Assembly (NCBI GenBank): GCA_015231615.1
Contig: JADGBE010000002.1
Location: 62,001 to 126,000 of the forward strand
Direction: 5' to 3'
DNA: 64,000 bases
From: Desulfamplus sp.
GTDB lineage: Bacteria > Desulfobacterota > Desulfobacteria > Desulfobacterales > Desulfobacteraceae
The number at the start of each line of letters is the position of its first letter. Position 1 is the first letter of the stretch. Of this stretch, positions 54,817 to 63,642 are shown in pieces. The position numbers and the translations under genes were made by a program. The notes under the pieces are model-generated. The model saw only the letters and a program-made list of their open reading frames with translations, did no database searches and was not told where the DNA came from.

Positions 54817-56631
54817 CTATTTAACTGAATGAAGTTTAAAGTAGAACCCCTTAAGATTCATAAGCATATCATGGTTGCCAGACTCAATCACTTTGCCATC
54901 TTTAAGAACAATGATTTTATCCGCAGTCATTGCTGATCTTAATCGGTGGGCAATAGTTATTGATGTTCGGTTTTCTCTCAATTTTGCTGTGGCAATCCTT
55001 ATTTTCTCTTCAGATTCTGTATCAACATAAGATGTAGCTTCATCAAATATTATTAAATCTGGCTGGTGAGCAAATGCTCTTGCAATTGATATTAATTGAC
55101 GCTCACCACTTGAAAGAGAAGCACCTCCCTCAGAAATTAGCGTATTAACTCCATTTGAAAGATGGTCAACAATTGACTTTAAATATGATAGCTCAAGTAT
55201 TTCATCTAATTGCTCATCTGTAAAGCTACGATCAGGTGGAGTTATATTCTCTCTTATTGTTCCTGAAAAAAGGTATGGGTCTTGGGTTACAATAGCCACT
55301 TTTGACCTTATAGCATAAGTAGAGTAGCTTTCAATCTTCTTACCATTAATCAAAATATCGCCACTTCCATGCTTGTAAAATCTAACAATCAGATTCATCA
55401 ACGAGGTTTTGCCTGAACCTGTAGGACCAAGTATTGCAAGTGATTCACCTCTGTTTACCGTAAATGAGACCTTTTTAATTACTTCACTATCTGCTCTATT
55501 TGACCCAAGTTCGTATTTAAAAGAGACATTTTGAAATTCAAGGCTATCAATAGTTTCAAGATTGTCTGTGCCTCCCCTATTTTCCTCATCAGTATCTAAA
55601 ATTTGGATAAGTCTTTCACCTGAAGCAAGTGCATTTTGGAGAATGTTGTGCTTTTCTGATAGGTCTCGGACTGGACGAAAAAACATCTTTGTGTATGAGA
55701 TAAATGCCACAAGAGTTCCAAGCGTTAAATTATCAGACGCTACACGACCTCCTCCATAAAAAATCACAGCAGCAAGTGCGATTGAGCTTAATAGATCAAT
55801 AATTGGCATGAAGATTCCAAATACCTTAATCTGATTCATTCCAGCTAAATAGTTTTCATGGTTGAGCCTCTTAAAATCTTGCATCACTTTTTTTTGCTGC
55901 GTAAATAGCTGTATAACCTTAATTCCACCAATACACTCTGAAAACATTGAGTTTATCTCTGCAATATTTGAACGAAGACGCCTGTATATTTCACGGGATT
56001 TTGAAGAAAAAGCCCATGTTGATAGCACAACAAAAGGTATAATGATAAACATTATCAAGGATAGCTTAATATCCATTCCAACAAGCACAAACAAAATAGA
56101 TATAAGCAGAAACGCATCTTTAATCACAAATGTGATGATAGAGGTAAACAGCTCCTGCATATTTTGAACATCATTAGTTACGCGAGTTGAGAGTCTGCCT
56201 ACTGTGTTTTTTGAGAAATATGAGACTGGCTGATTCTGAATACGAGAGAATATTTCAAGGCGTAAATCGTGCATCATCAATTGTCCAGCATATTCCATTA
56301 CAAAGTTTTGAAAAAAATTTAGGACAAAAATAACAATCGAAAGAATAAAAAGAGTTAGCCCTGACATAGCAGCGTTAAATAGATACTGAGCTTTATCAGA
56401 TTGAGTTGTACCTTTTGCCATTCCCGGAAGAATGTAATCATCAACAGCAATTCTTGTGATAAAAGGAACTGCAATATCAGCAATAGAGAGCATTATCATA
56501 AGTGCAATAGAGAGCAAAATTACCCTCTTATTTTGTTGAATAAGAGGGATAAACCGTTTTAATAATTTAAAATCTCTCTGTTTGTTAAGCTCTTCTTCAA
56601 GCTCTTGATACCCGCCAAGACCGCCTTTCAT
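54817..56631 (-). CDS. ABC exporter half-transporter with consensus ATPase
   Basis: 604 aa: six membrane helices (about 30-320) and a nucleotide-binding domain (about 365-600). Walker A is GPTGSGKTSLMNLIVRFY, the signature LSSGERQLISIARAF, and Walker B FDEATSYVDTES keeps the catalytic Glu. It lies 67 nt after the second half-transporter, and the two look like a heterodimer of the MdlA/MdlB or TM287/288 type. Substrate unknown; lipid or drug export is typical for the group. It begins with MKGGLGGYQELEEELN. Confidence 0.88.
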   Translation of the reverse strand: MKGGLGGYQELEEELNKQRDFKLLKRFIPLIQQNKRVILLSIALMIMLSIADIAVPFITRIAVDDYILPGMAKGTTQSDKAQYLFNAAMSGLTLFILSIVIFVLNFFQNFVMEYAGQLMMHDLRLEIFSRIQNQPVSYFSKNTVGRLSTRVTNDVQNMQELFTSIITFVIKDAFLLISILFVLVGMDIKLSLIMFIIIPFVVLSTWAFSSKSREIYRRLRSNIAEINSMFSECIGGIKVIQLFTQQKKVMQDFKRLNHENYLAGMNQIKVFGIFMPIIDLLSSIALAAVIFYGGGRVASDNLTLGTLVAFISYTKMFFRPVRDLSEKHNILQNALASGERLIQILDTDEENRGGTDNLETIDSLEFQNVSFKYELGSNRADSEVIKKVSFTVNRGESLAILGPTGSGKTSLMNLIVRFYKHGSGDILINGKKIESYSTYAIRSKVAIVTQDPYLFSGTIRENITPPDRSFTDEQLDEILELSYLKSIVDHLSNGVNTLISEGGASLSSGERQLISIARAFAHQPDLIIFDEATSYVDTESEEKIRIATAKLRENRTSITIAHRLRSAMTADKIIVLKDGKVIESGNHDMLMNLKGFYFKLHSVK

Positions 56632-56698
56632 ATATTTACCTCTGCTACAACCTATCTTATATTCTGTTCTATAATTTTTGGTATTGCCTTCCGTATTA

Positions 56699-58732
56699 TT
56701 ATTTTACATCATCCTCACTATCTTGCATCTGCCAAGCTCTTGTATAATACCCATTTTGTTCAATAAGCTCATTATGAGTTCCTTGCTCAATAATTTCTCC
56801 TTTATCAAGCACTATAATATGGTAAGCTTTTTTGAAAATTAAGAACCTGTGAGACGCAACAACAATAGTTTTTGGAGGAGAATAATTAATAAAAGATTCA
56901 ATAACTTCTATAATATTTGATGCTGTTTCCATATCTACCTGACTTACAGGATCATCAAGAATTAAAATCGGAGATGATTTCAGCAATGCTCTGGCAAGGG
57001 CGATTCGCTGTTTCTGCCCACCTGAAAGCATCACACCTTTTTCTCCAATTATTGTATCAATACCTTTTGGAAGGGATTTAATTGTCCCTGTAAGCTGTGC
57101 CATCTCAAGAGCTTTTGCAATCTTTTCTGAATCCGCATCAGGATTACCAAACAGAAGATTATCTTTTATTGTGCCAGAAAAGAGAAAAGGCTCTTGTGGC
57201 ATGAATGATATTGATTGCCTAAGAGTTTGAATTGGAATAGAGCCTATCTCCATACCATCAACTCTTATTGTGCTACTGTTATCTAAATTATAGATACGTG
57301 GAATAAGGCTCAATAGTGTGCTTTTTCCGCTTCCAGGAGGTCCTGCTATCCCAAGCATACTCCCCTGGTTTATTCTAAAACTTACATTACTTAGAACATT
57401 CAAATTGGTATTTTTAACATCTCTTTCAAGAACTCTTGAAATATTTTTAGAGGCATTTTGAGCCTCTGCCCCCTTTTCTTTTACAAAATTTTTTGTTGGA
57501 TATGAAAAATAGACACTATCAAACTCAATATCTCCTTTAATTGATTGTGATGTATTGCTCAAAATAGCAAGTTGTGATTTATTCTTATAGCTTTCCAGAT
57601 AATTATTTTGCCCTTCCCCAACCCTCCCCAAGGGGCGGGAGTAATTATCTCCTTCTCCATTGGGGAAAGAGTAATTATCCCCCTCTCTATTGGGGAGGGG
57701 AACGGGGGTGGGGCTAATAGGAGTTGCCAATTCTATCTCGCCTTTAATATCAAGTATGGCATTAATACGATTTATAGATGCGGCCCCTCTTTGAATCATG
57801 TTTGTAACCCAACCAATTGCCATAACTGGCCATGTTAGCAATCCAAGATAGCTGATAAAGGCTACAAAATCGCCAGGTGAAATTTGGTTTAATATAACCT
57901 TTCTGCCACCAACACCAAGAATAATGGCAAGACTTATTTGTGTTAAAAAAATAACTAACGGGAAGATAAAACCTCTTAACTTTATCAAATCCATATTTTT
58001 TTTAACAAACGCTTCAGATTCCCTTTTCATTACAGAGAGTTCAAACGCTTCACGGTTAAATGCCTTGATAATTCTGATTCCAGCAAACCGTTCCCTTGTC
58101 GATTCCATAAGGCGAGAAAATCCAGCCTGAACATCCATATAAGCCACAAAAAGTTTTTTGCTAAATATCTTTGTAAACAGGGCAATAAACGGCATAGGTA
58201 AGAGCGATAAAAGAGTAAGCTCTAGGTTAATATAAGCCATAAAAAAGATTGCTGTAGAGCCAAGCACAATAGTGTCAGTCAAACCAACAAGCCCCATACC
58301 AAGAGCCATACGGATATTGGTCATGTCATTAGTTGCGTGTGCCATTATATCTCCAGCACTATTTTTATCAAAAAAAGAGGTAGGAAGAGTCTGGATATGG
58401 TTAAAAAATTCTTCTCTTATACCCTCTTCAGCTCTTCTTGCTGCCCCCATTATTAAATAACGCCAAAAAAACCTAAACACGCTTATTAAAATCGCTGATG
58501 CCACAATGTAAAAAGCATATTTAAGCAACTCTCCTCCAACAGCTACTTGATCGATAGCTTTATCGTTGACTCCTACAGCTCCATAGGTTAGCGTGATAGA
58601 GTCAATTGCCCATTTTATGATTCTTGGAATAACAAGCTGAAGAATATCAACGATTAGGAGTGAAATAAATCCCGCAACAATATGAAATCGGCATTCAATG
58701 ATATAGGGTTTTAATAACTTGTATTGTTTCAA
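56699..58732 (-). CDS. ABC exporter half-transporter with degenerate catalytic site and repeat insert
   Basis: 677 aa: six membrane helices (about 15-300) then an ATPase domain. Walker A is GPPGSGKSTLLSL and the signature LSGGQKQRIALARAL, but Walker B reads ILILDDPVSQVD, with Asp in place of the catalytic Glu. Such a non-consensus site is typical of one partner in heterodimeric exporters. Between membrane and ATPase domains lies an extra ~100-residue linker; part of it (EGDNYSFPNGEGDNYSRP) comes from a GC-rich repeat inserted in frame. A Lys/Ala insert (VKEKGAEAQNASKNIS) follows. The downstream gene is the likely partner. Confidence 0.88.
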   Translation of the reverse strand: MKQYKLLKPYIIECRFHIVAGFISLLIVDILQLVIPRIIKWAIDSITLTYGAVGVNDKAIDQVAVGGELLKYAFYIVASAILISVFRFFWRYLIMGAARRAEEGIREEFFNHIQTLPTSFFDKNSAGDIMAHATNDMTNIRMALGMGLVGLTDTIVLGSTAIFFMAYINLELTLLSLLPMPFIALFTKIFSKKLFVAYMDVQAGFSRLMESTRERFAGIRIIKAFNREAFELSVMKRESEAFVKKNMDLIKLRGFIFPLVIFLTQISLAIILGVGGRKVILNQISPGDFVAFISYLGLLTWPVMAIGWVTNMIQRGAASINRINAILDIKGEIELATPISPTPVPLPNREGDNYSFPNGEGDNYSRPLGRVGEGQNNYLESYKNKSQLAILSNTSQSIKGDIEFDSVYFSYPTKNFVKEKGAEAQNASKNISRVLERDVKNTNLNVLSNVSFRINQGSMLGIAGPPGSGKSTLLSLIPRIYNLDNSSTIRVDGMEIGSIPIQTLRQSISFMPQEPFLFSGTIKDNLLFGNPDADSEKIAKALEMAQLTGTIKSLPKGIDTIIGEKGVMLSGGQKQRIALARALLKSSPILILDDPVSQVDMETASNIIEVIESFINYSPPKTIVVASHRFLIFKKAYHIIVLDKGEIIEQGTHNELIEQNGYYTRAWQMQDSEDDVK
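57610..57714. repeat. GC-rich repeat inserted in frame in an ABC transporter gene
   Basis: A ~105-bp GC-rich stretch in AT-rich coding DNA. It contains two 30-bp units that begin GTAATTATC and end ATTGGGGA, flanked by CCCTCCCCAAGGGGCGGG and GGGGAGGGGAACGGGGGTGG. The units resemble palindromic intergenic repeats, and here they are read as protein. Confidence 0.75.
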
Positions 58733-58866
58733 TTTTTTAACCTTGATTCTTTAACATTTTATAAGAGTGAATTTAAATTTAGATTAAACCAGATAAGATT
58801 TGATATCCATCTAAAATTGTTTTTTTGGAAAAAATAAAATTATAAATCCTCTCTTTATTAAAAATC

Positions 58867-58895
58867 TTGAAATATTCAACAAAAAAAAGGATAGT
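58867..58895 (+). promoter_or_regulatory. Probable promoter of the chaperone cluster
   Basis: CTTGAAA with TTGAAA as -35 (58867-58872), a 17-bp spacer and GATAGT (58890-58895). The -35 also equals the sigma-32 box, but no CCCCAT-like -10 follows. Leader about 80 nt. Confidence 0.4.
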
Positions 58896-58984
58896 TGCGA
58901 AACTTATTTTCAATTTTAACCTAAGTCTATTGGGCTAAGAGTTGTGAAGAATCTATGCTAAGTGCCATCTTTATAAGGATTTGT

Positions 58985-61900
58985 ATGAGTAAAAAAGATA
59001 AAAAAGCCGAAAAAAAAGCTGATAAGAGAAAAAAACATAATGATCAAGAGCAGAAACGGCTACTAAGTATGAGCGAAACCGAACTCATAAAAGAGGGAGA
59101 TAGTTGCTTTGATGCTGGTGATATAAGAGATGCAATTAAATTATATCAAATAGCAATTAAACAGATGTCATCGAAATTACCTAACAGTGCCTCATCAAAT
59201 ACAGCTCAATCTACCAAATTTGCTATAAGCGAATTAAAATCAAAACTTTTTATTGCCTATATAACTCGTGCAAACGAGCTAAAAAATAAAAATATGCTAT
59301 CTGAGGCAAAGGCAATGGAAAAACAGGCTATGGCATCTATCCCCAACCCTTCATGTTTAGATATTAGAGGTATGGCATTTTTCCTTAAACTATCTACTCC
59401 AGAAGATGCCTTTAAGTCATACAATGAGTTCTATATTAAAAAGAGTAAACAACCCTCTTTAGATTTAGCACTTTTAGAGAGGATACTTGCTGAGATACTA
59501 ATTCAGCACAATTGTTGGGAAAAGGTTGGTATTCTTAGTGATGAACTTCTCATTAAAAAAGATGCTCCTGTAGTAAAATCAGCAGCATTGTTTATGGATT
59601 CGGGTGATTGGGATGCGGCTTTAGAGAGTATGAAATCTATCTCACGATCTTCCCCATTTGCACATATTAGGCTCTTTTGCAAAGCAATGAGTGCTTTTTA
59701 CAAAGATAATGACAAAGAGATGTTAAAAGCAATCTCAATGATTCCAAAAGACTCTATGCTTATAAAAATTACCGATACATTAAAGTATGGCGTTAATGAT
59801 AACAGACTAAATATAAAATCGAATTTAGCAATTAATAAATCCAGTTTAGCAATTAAAAAGTGTCTCTGGAGAGGACCGTTTGATATTTACGATAAGTTAG
59901 AAAATATCATAACTAACGCTAAAAAAGAGAATTATAACGACTATCTTCAAAAAAATATTGTTGAGTTTGCTACCCTATTGATGCCTGAACACACTGACTC
60001 TGTAATACAATTTATTCTTGAAACTTTGTATCAGCTTAACTCTGATAAGGAACATCAATTTTTAAAGATGGCAGAGAAACTTCTTAAGAAAAAGGGTAAA
60101 CTTTTTAGACTTAAAAGAGATGCCATATTTACAGTAGAGCTATTTTTCTCAGGATTGGAATATTTCCAATATCTTGAAGATGAGTTTACGACTTTAGAAG
60201 AGCAAAAAATGGCAAAATCTATGCTGATCTACCATATAGCATCAACAATTTTTGCTGATAGAGCCTATGGTGTTGTTGCAAGAATTATAAAAAAAGAGCC
60301 ACGATATGCTATGCTATTTGGGATAAAATCTAAAGACGGTGATGTAGCAACTCTTGAGATGATAGCATTTGGAGTTAATATTGATCCTGAAAATAGTTCT
60401 CTTTACGATCTTGCACTTAAAATTCCAGCATTAAGCAATGAATGTAAAAAAGTTATTGAGACTATTGCGATTGCTAAGTGTGAGGCATTTCCAGATGATC
60501 CAGAGCCTCTTTTGCAAATTGCATCGCTTTACCACGCCAAGAATGCCTACAGAAAAGCTGAATCAGCCCTACAAAAAGCGTTAGAACTTGCCCCGCATGA
60601 CAGCAGAGTATTGGATTTGCATGTAATATCTTTGCTTATCTCTGCTGATAAAAGTGCTGCTAAAAAGAAGTTTAACTTAAGTCTTCAAGATGTTGATAAG
60701 GCAAAGAGATTTAATTCAAAGCAGTGTGCTATTTTAATTGCTGAAAAATCTATATTCTACAAAATTGCTGAAAATAGCCAAGCCAACCCAAGTGAGATTG
60801 AAGAGCAATTTAGCTTATTTTCTCTATCTGAAAAACTTAAGTGCTATGCCCTTCTTATGGCAGATATGGAGTATAAACTAAGGCTTGGAAAATTTGCGTC
60901 TTTACCTTCTTCATATAGAAAATCTAATAAAGTTAGTAAAAATAATGCATTAACCCCAAAGAGTTTAGCTACTGATCCTTATAGTGTAGTAGCGTTAATG
61001 TTGAAGGATAATCTAAAGAGATTAGACGAGTTGACCTCATGGGATATATTAAATCTTCTGCTGCCTTTACCTAAGGATTGGATTCACCTTTTTACTGCAT
61101 TAGATTTATTTACCTATTTTGATCTCAACAGCAATAAGTTAATATTAAAACGACTTGAAGATAGAGACTTTCTAACACTTATTGAAAAAAATGATGATTA
61201 TAGAGCGTTTAATCGTTTTATTGAGGAACTTAATAATAGAATTAAAGCCGCCAATAAAGGGAAAGTGGCTAAAAAGAAAAATAGTTCAAATAGGAGCTTA
61301 AATATTGAAAACAGTAAGTCAGACAATAAAACAATTGAAAACAGTAAGCCAGACAGTAAAACAATTGAAAATAGTAAGTTAGACAGTAAGATATTGGAAT
61401 TTTACAAAGTTACTCTAAAAAACATCTTGCAGACGTATCGTATCTCAGATCGAGTTATTTATAATGAATACTCAGAATTAATAAGCAATCTTGATCCTGA
61501 AACAGAAAAAATATTAAAAGATGCTTCAATACGGCTCTCTAAAAAAACTACAGGGCGTTTCAAAGATGCACTTGAAACATTTAGGTTTGATATTCTATTA
61601 CATCCACCCATGATGCCACATAATTTGTTTGATGATGAATATGATGACTACTATGATGACGATGACTCAGAGGACGATGATTTTGATCCATTTAGCAGTA
61701 AAGGAGGATTTAACCCATTTGCTCTACCTTCAGAGCTACCTAACGACTTTGATTTAAGTGAGATTCCTCCTTTTGTTCTTAAGATGGTTCAAAAAGATTT
61801 AAAAAAACTTCTTAATACTCCTGAGGGACGTGAAATAAAGGACTCTTTAGATGAAGCTATTGTTGAGCTTGAGGAGTTAGTTGATAAGCGTAATTTAAGA

Positions 61901-62050
61901 GGTAAGAGTGATAAAGAGTTAAATGAAACAAGAAAGAAACTTCTTAAAGAACGAGATTATAAAATGAAAATCATGATGATAAACGTATGTTATAAAGAAG
62001 AGGCTATGAAAAAATTTTCAAAAGAGGCAAAAATTCTTTTTATTATATGA
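58985..62050 (+). CDS. Large TPR-like protein of the Hsp70 module
   Basis: 1021 aa, soluble. It begins with a Lys-rich segment (KKDKKAEKKADKRKKH) followed by a TPR-like helical pair (LIKEGDSCFDAGDIRDAIKLYQIAI). A second TPR block is near residue 510 (PLLQIASLYHAKNAYRKAESALQKALELAPHDS, read in parts). Further on are three tandem SKxDxKTIEN repeats (about 775-805) and an acidic tract rich in Asp/Tyr near 885. The start at 58985 has AAGGA upstream; a further ATG at 58955 lacks one. It is followed by J-like, GrpE-like and Hsp70 genes, so a substrate adaptor role is inferred. Confidence 0.7.
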   Translation: MSKKDKKAEKKADKRKKHNDQEQKRLLSMSETELIKEGDSCFDAGDIRDAIKLYQIAIKQMSSKLPNSASSNTAQSTKFAISELKSKLFIAYITRANELKNKNMLSEAKAMEKQAMASIPNPSCLDIRGMAFFLKLSTPEDAFKSYNEFYIKKSKQPSLDLALLERILAEILIQHNCWEKVGILSDELLIKKDAPVVKSAALFMDSGDWDAALESMKSISRSSPFAHIRLFCKAMSAFYKDNDKEMLKAISMIPKDSMLIKITDTLKYGVNDNRLNIKSNLAINKSSLAIKKCLWRGPFDIYDKLENIITNAKKENYNDYLQKNIVEFATLLMPEHTDSVIQFILETLYQLNSDKEHQFLKMAEKLLKKKGKLFRLKRDAIFTVELFFSGLEYFQYLEDEFTTLEEQKMAKSMLIYHIASTIFADRAYGVVARIIKKEPRYAMLFGIKSKDGDVATLEMIAFGVNIDPENSSLYDLALKIPALSNECKKVIETIAIAKCEAFPDDPEPLLQIASLYHAKNAYRKAESALQKALELAPHDSRVLDLHVISLLISADKSAAKKKFNLSLQDVDKAKRFNSKQCAILIAEKSIFYKIAENSQANPSEIEEQFSLFSLSEKLKCYALLMADMEYKLRLGKFASLPSSYRKSNKVSKNNALTPKSLATDPYSVVALMLKDNLKRLDELTSWDILNLLLPLPKDWIHLFTALDLFTYFDLNSNKLILKRLEDRDFLTLIEKNDDYRAFNRFIEELNNRIKAANKGKVAKKKNSSNRSLNIENSKSDNKTIENSKPDSKTIENSKLDSKILEFYKVTLKNILQTYRISDRVIYNEYSELISNLDPETEKILKDASIRLSKKTTGRFKDALETFRFDILLHPPMMPHNLFDDEYDDYYDDDDSEDDDFDPFSSKGGFNPFALPSELPNDFDLSEIPPFVLKMVQKDLKKLLNTPEGREIKDSLDEAIVELEELVDKRNLRGKSDKELNETRKKLLKERDYKMKIMMINVCYKEEAMKKFSKEAKILFII
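61304..61393. repeat. Three tandem 30-bp units in the TPR-protein gene
   Basis: Units starting ATTGAAAACAGTAAG at 61304, 61334 and 61364, each 30 bp and differing at a few bases; they encode the IENSKxDxKT decapeptide repeats. Confidence 0.8.
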
Positions 62051-62121
62051 TGGTTATGGTTATTTCCAGCAATTCTAATTTTGGAAATTGTATAGAGAAA
62101 ATTTAATCAAAGGGATTTAAT

Positions 62122-62418
62122 ATGTTAAAGTCATTTCTTACTCTTGATCTTCCGATAGATGCTTCGGATCAAGATATTAGAAAAAGGTATCTTGAGCTTG
62201 TTAAGAAATTTACACCTGAACAGTATCCTGTAGAGTTCCAGAAGATTACATCTGCTTATGAATCTGTGAAAAACCAAAGAAATAGGGTGAAATCAAGGTT
62301 ATTTTCTGCTTTGCGTGATGTAGAGTTTGATAATACACTAAAAGAGCTTGCAGACTCTGTTAAATTTGAGAAGAGAAAGAGCGGACTAAGAGAGTTGCTA
62401 AAAGCAATTGAGGAATGA
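62122..62418 (+). CDS. Small J-domain-like protein without the HPD motif
   Basis: 98 aa. Residues 3-55 have the J-domain pattern: SFLTLDLPIDASDQDIRKRY for helices I-II, then FTPEQYPVEFQKITSAYES for the loop and helix III. The HPD tripeptide that activates Hsp70 is replaced by Thr-Pro-Glu (31-33). The rest is a short helical tail. AAGGGA precedes the ATG. Its neighbours (GrpE-like and Hsp70) support a co-chaperone role, perhaps as a tethering or inhibitory J-like protein. Confidence 0.75.
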   Translation: MLKSFLTLDLPIDASDQDIRKRYLELVKKFTPEQYPVEFQKITSAYESVKNQRNRVKSRLFSALRDVEFDNTLKELADSVKFEKRKSGLRELLKAIEE

Positions 62419-62548
62419 AAACATTGAATAACAATATGGCACAATTATACCAGTAGGGATATGCGTCTGTGTCTCTCTACTTGCATATAAATACTCAAAA
62501 GAACAAGTCTTTTCAAAACAAAATAAAATTAATTAAGGATAGGTAGAT

Positions 62549-63484
62549 ATGGACTTTAAATCAAGTGAGCTTATGGATAGAGCCTCTATGTTTATGAACA
62601 GATTTGTATTGTTCATTAAAAACATTGTGAAAAGCATTGCGTTATTTTTTAATGATAAGATATTTAAGCCAATAAAAAATTACTCTACAAAATTAATCAC
62701 CTATATAAAAAATTTTATAACAGATAAAAATAATTTTAGATTGCCTAATTTTTTTAAAGAGGTAGGCATTTTTTCTAAAGATAAAAAGAGCTTAGCAGAG
62801 GAACAAAAACCTACTATAACTGAGGTGGAGTGGAAGATTAATGCTCTTGAAGATTTTAAATTATGGTTATCTGAGATACCTTCAGAACAGCCACCTGTTA
62901 TGACAGCAACTCCTGATGCTTGTGATCTCTATACAATGTTATCTGAGTTTACAGCATTAAGACAAGAGATCAAAATGCAAAATAGAGAGCAAAATAGAAC
63001 ACTTAACGCCCTTAATAGTGTAAAAGGTGTTACAGATGAATATGGACAAATCTATACTCTCTTTAAAGAGAAGACCAATCAAATTGCCCAGCTTGAGCAA
63101 AATATTAGATTGAACAGTGAAAAAAAATCTGCTTCTTCTTTTTTTGACGTTCGTGATTCATTAGTTAGAGGTTATCGTGCAAGTGTTGAGATGGCAAATA
63201 GAAAAGGTCTTTTTCGCCGTCCGCCTAAAGATATACACACAATATGTGAAGGTTATGAGATGGCAATCAGCCGTTTTGATAAATCTCTATCTATTATGGA
63301 TATTGAGCCAGTTCAGACAAATAATGTTTTATTTAATCCAGAAACTATGAAAGTTGTTGAGACAAGAGATATTGCAGGTTTAGATAATGGAATGGTTATT
63401 GAAACTGTATCTGGGGGATTTGTAAGAGGTAGAGAAGTATTGAGATTTGCTAAGGTTATTGTTGCTCAAAGTTCAAGCTCGTAA
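62549..63484 (+). CDS. GrpE-like nucleotide exchange factor, divergent
   Basis: 311 aa. The N-terminal 90 residues have a basic amphipathic/hydrophobic stretch (FMNRFVLFIKNIVKSIALFF), which suggests membrane association. A coiled coil follows at about 130-190. The C-terminal ~55 residues match the GrpE beta domain: VLFNPETMKVVETRDIAGL, then GMVIETVSGGFVRGREVLRFAKVIVA, equal to the 'fdP..h..v......G.v..v...Gy...gRvlR.a.V.V' pattern of GrpE. It lies between the J-like and Hsp70 genes with AAGGATAGG upstream. Confidence 0.75.
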   Translation: MDFKSSELMDRASMFMNRFVLFIKNIVKSIALFFNDKIFKPIKNYSTKLITYIKNFITDKNNFRLPNFFKEVGIFSKDKKSLAEEQKPTITEVEWKINALEDFKLWLSEIPSEQPPVMTATPDACDLYTMLSEFTALRQEIKMQNREQNRTLNALNSVKGVTDEYGQIYTLFKEKTNQIAQLEQNIRLNSEKKSASSFFDVRDSLVRGYRASVEMANRKGLFRRPPKDIHTICEGYEMAISRFDKSLSIMDIEPVQTNNVLFNPETMKVVETRDIAGLDNGMVIETVSGGFVRGREVLRFAKVIVAQSSSS

Positions 63485-63551
63485 ATTTTGAAGTGGCTAT
63501 AATGTGAACTACAGCTCACCTAAAGGGTAGCTGCTTCAATAGTCTTTAATG

Positions 63552-63591
63552 GCGTAAAATCCCCTACCCTAAAGGGATAGGGGGTTTACGC
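63552..63591. repeat. Palindrome before the Hsp70 gene
   Basis: GCGTAAAATCCCCTACCCT/AAAGGGATAGGGGGTTTACGC, an imperfect stem of about 18 bp in the gap between the GrpE-like and Hsp70 genes. It may modulate Hsp70 expression or be a dispersed repeat. Confidence 0.65.
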
Positions 63592-63642
63592 TATTCTTAT
63601 AAACATATTAATTTGTAATATATATTTAAGGAAAAATAATTA

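Noticed and set aside
57608-57838. Plus-strand ORF across the GC-rich repeat
   Set aside because: Lies antisense inside the ABC transporter gene; the frame is open only because of the repeat.
62455-62475. Sigma-54-like TGGCAC upstream of the GrpE-like gene
   Set aside because: The -12 element is TACC rather than TTGC, so it does not meet the consensus.
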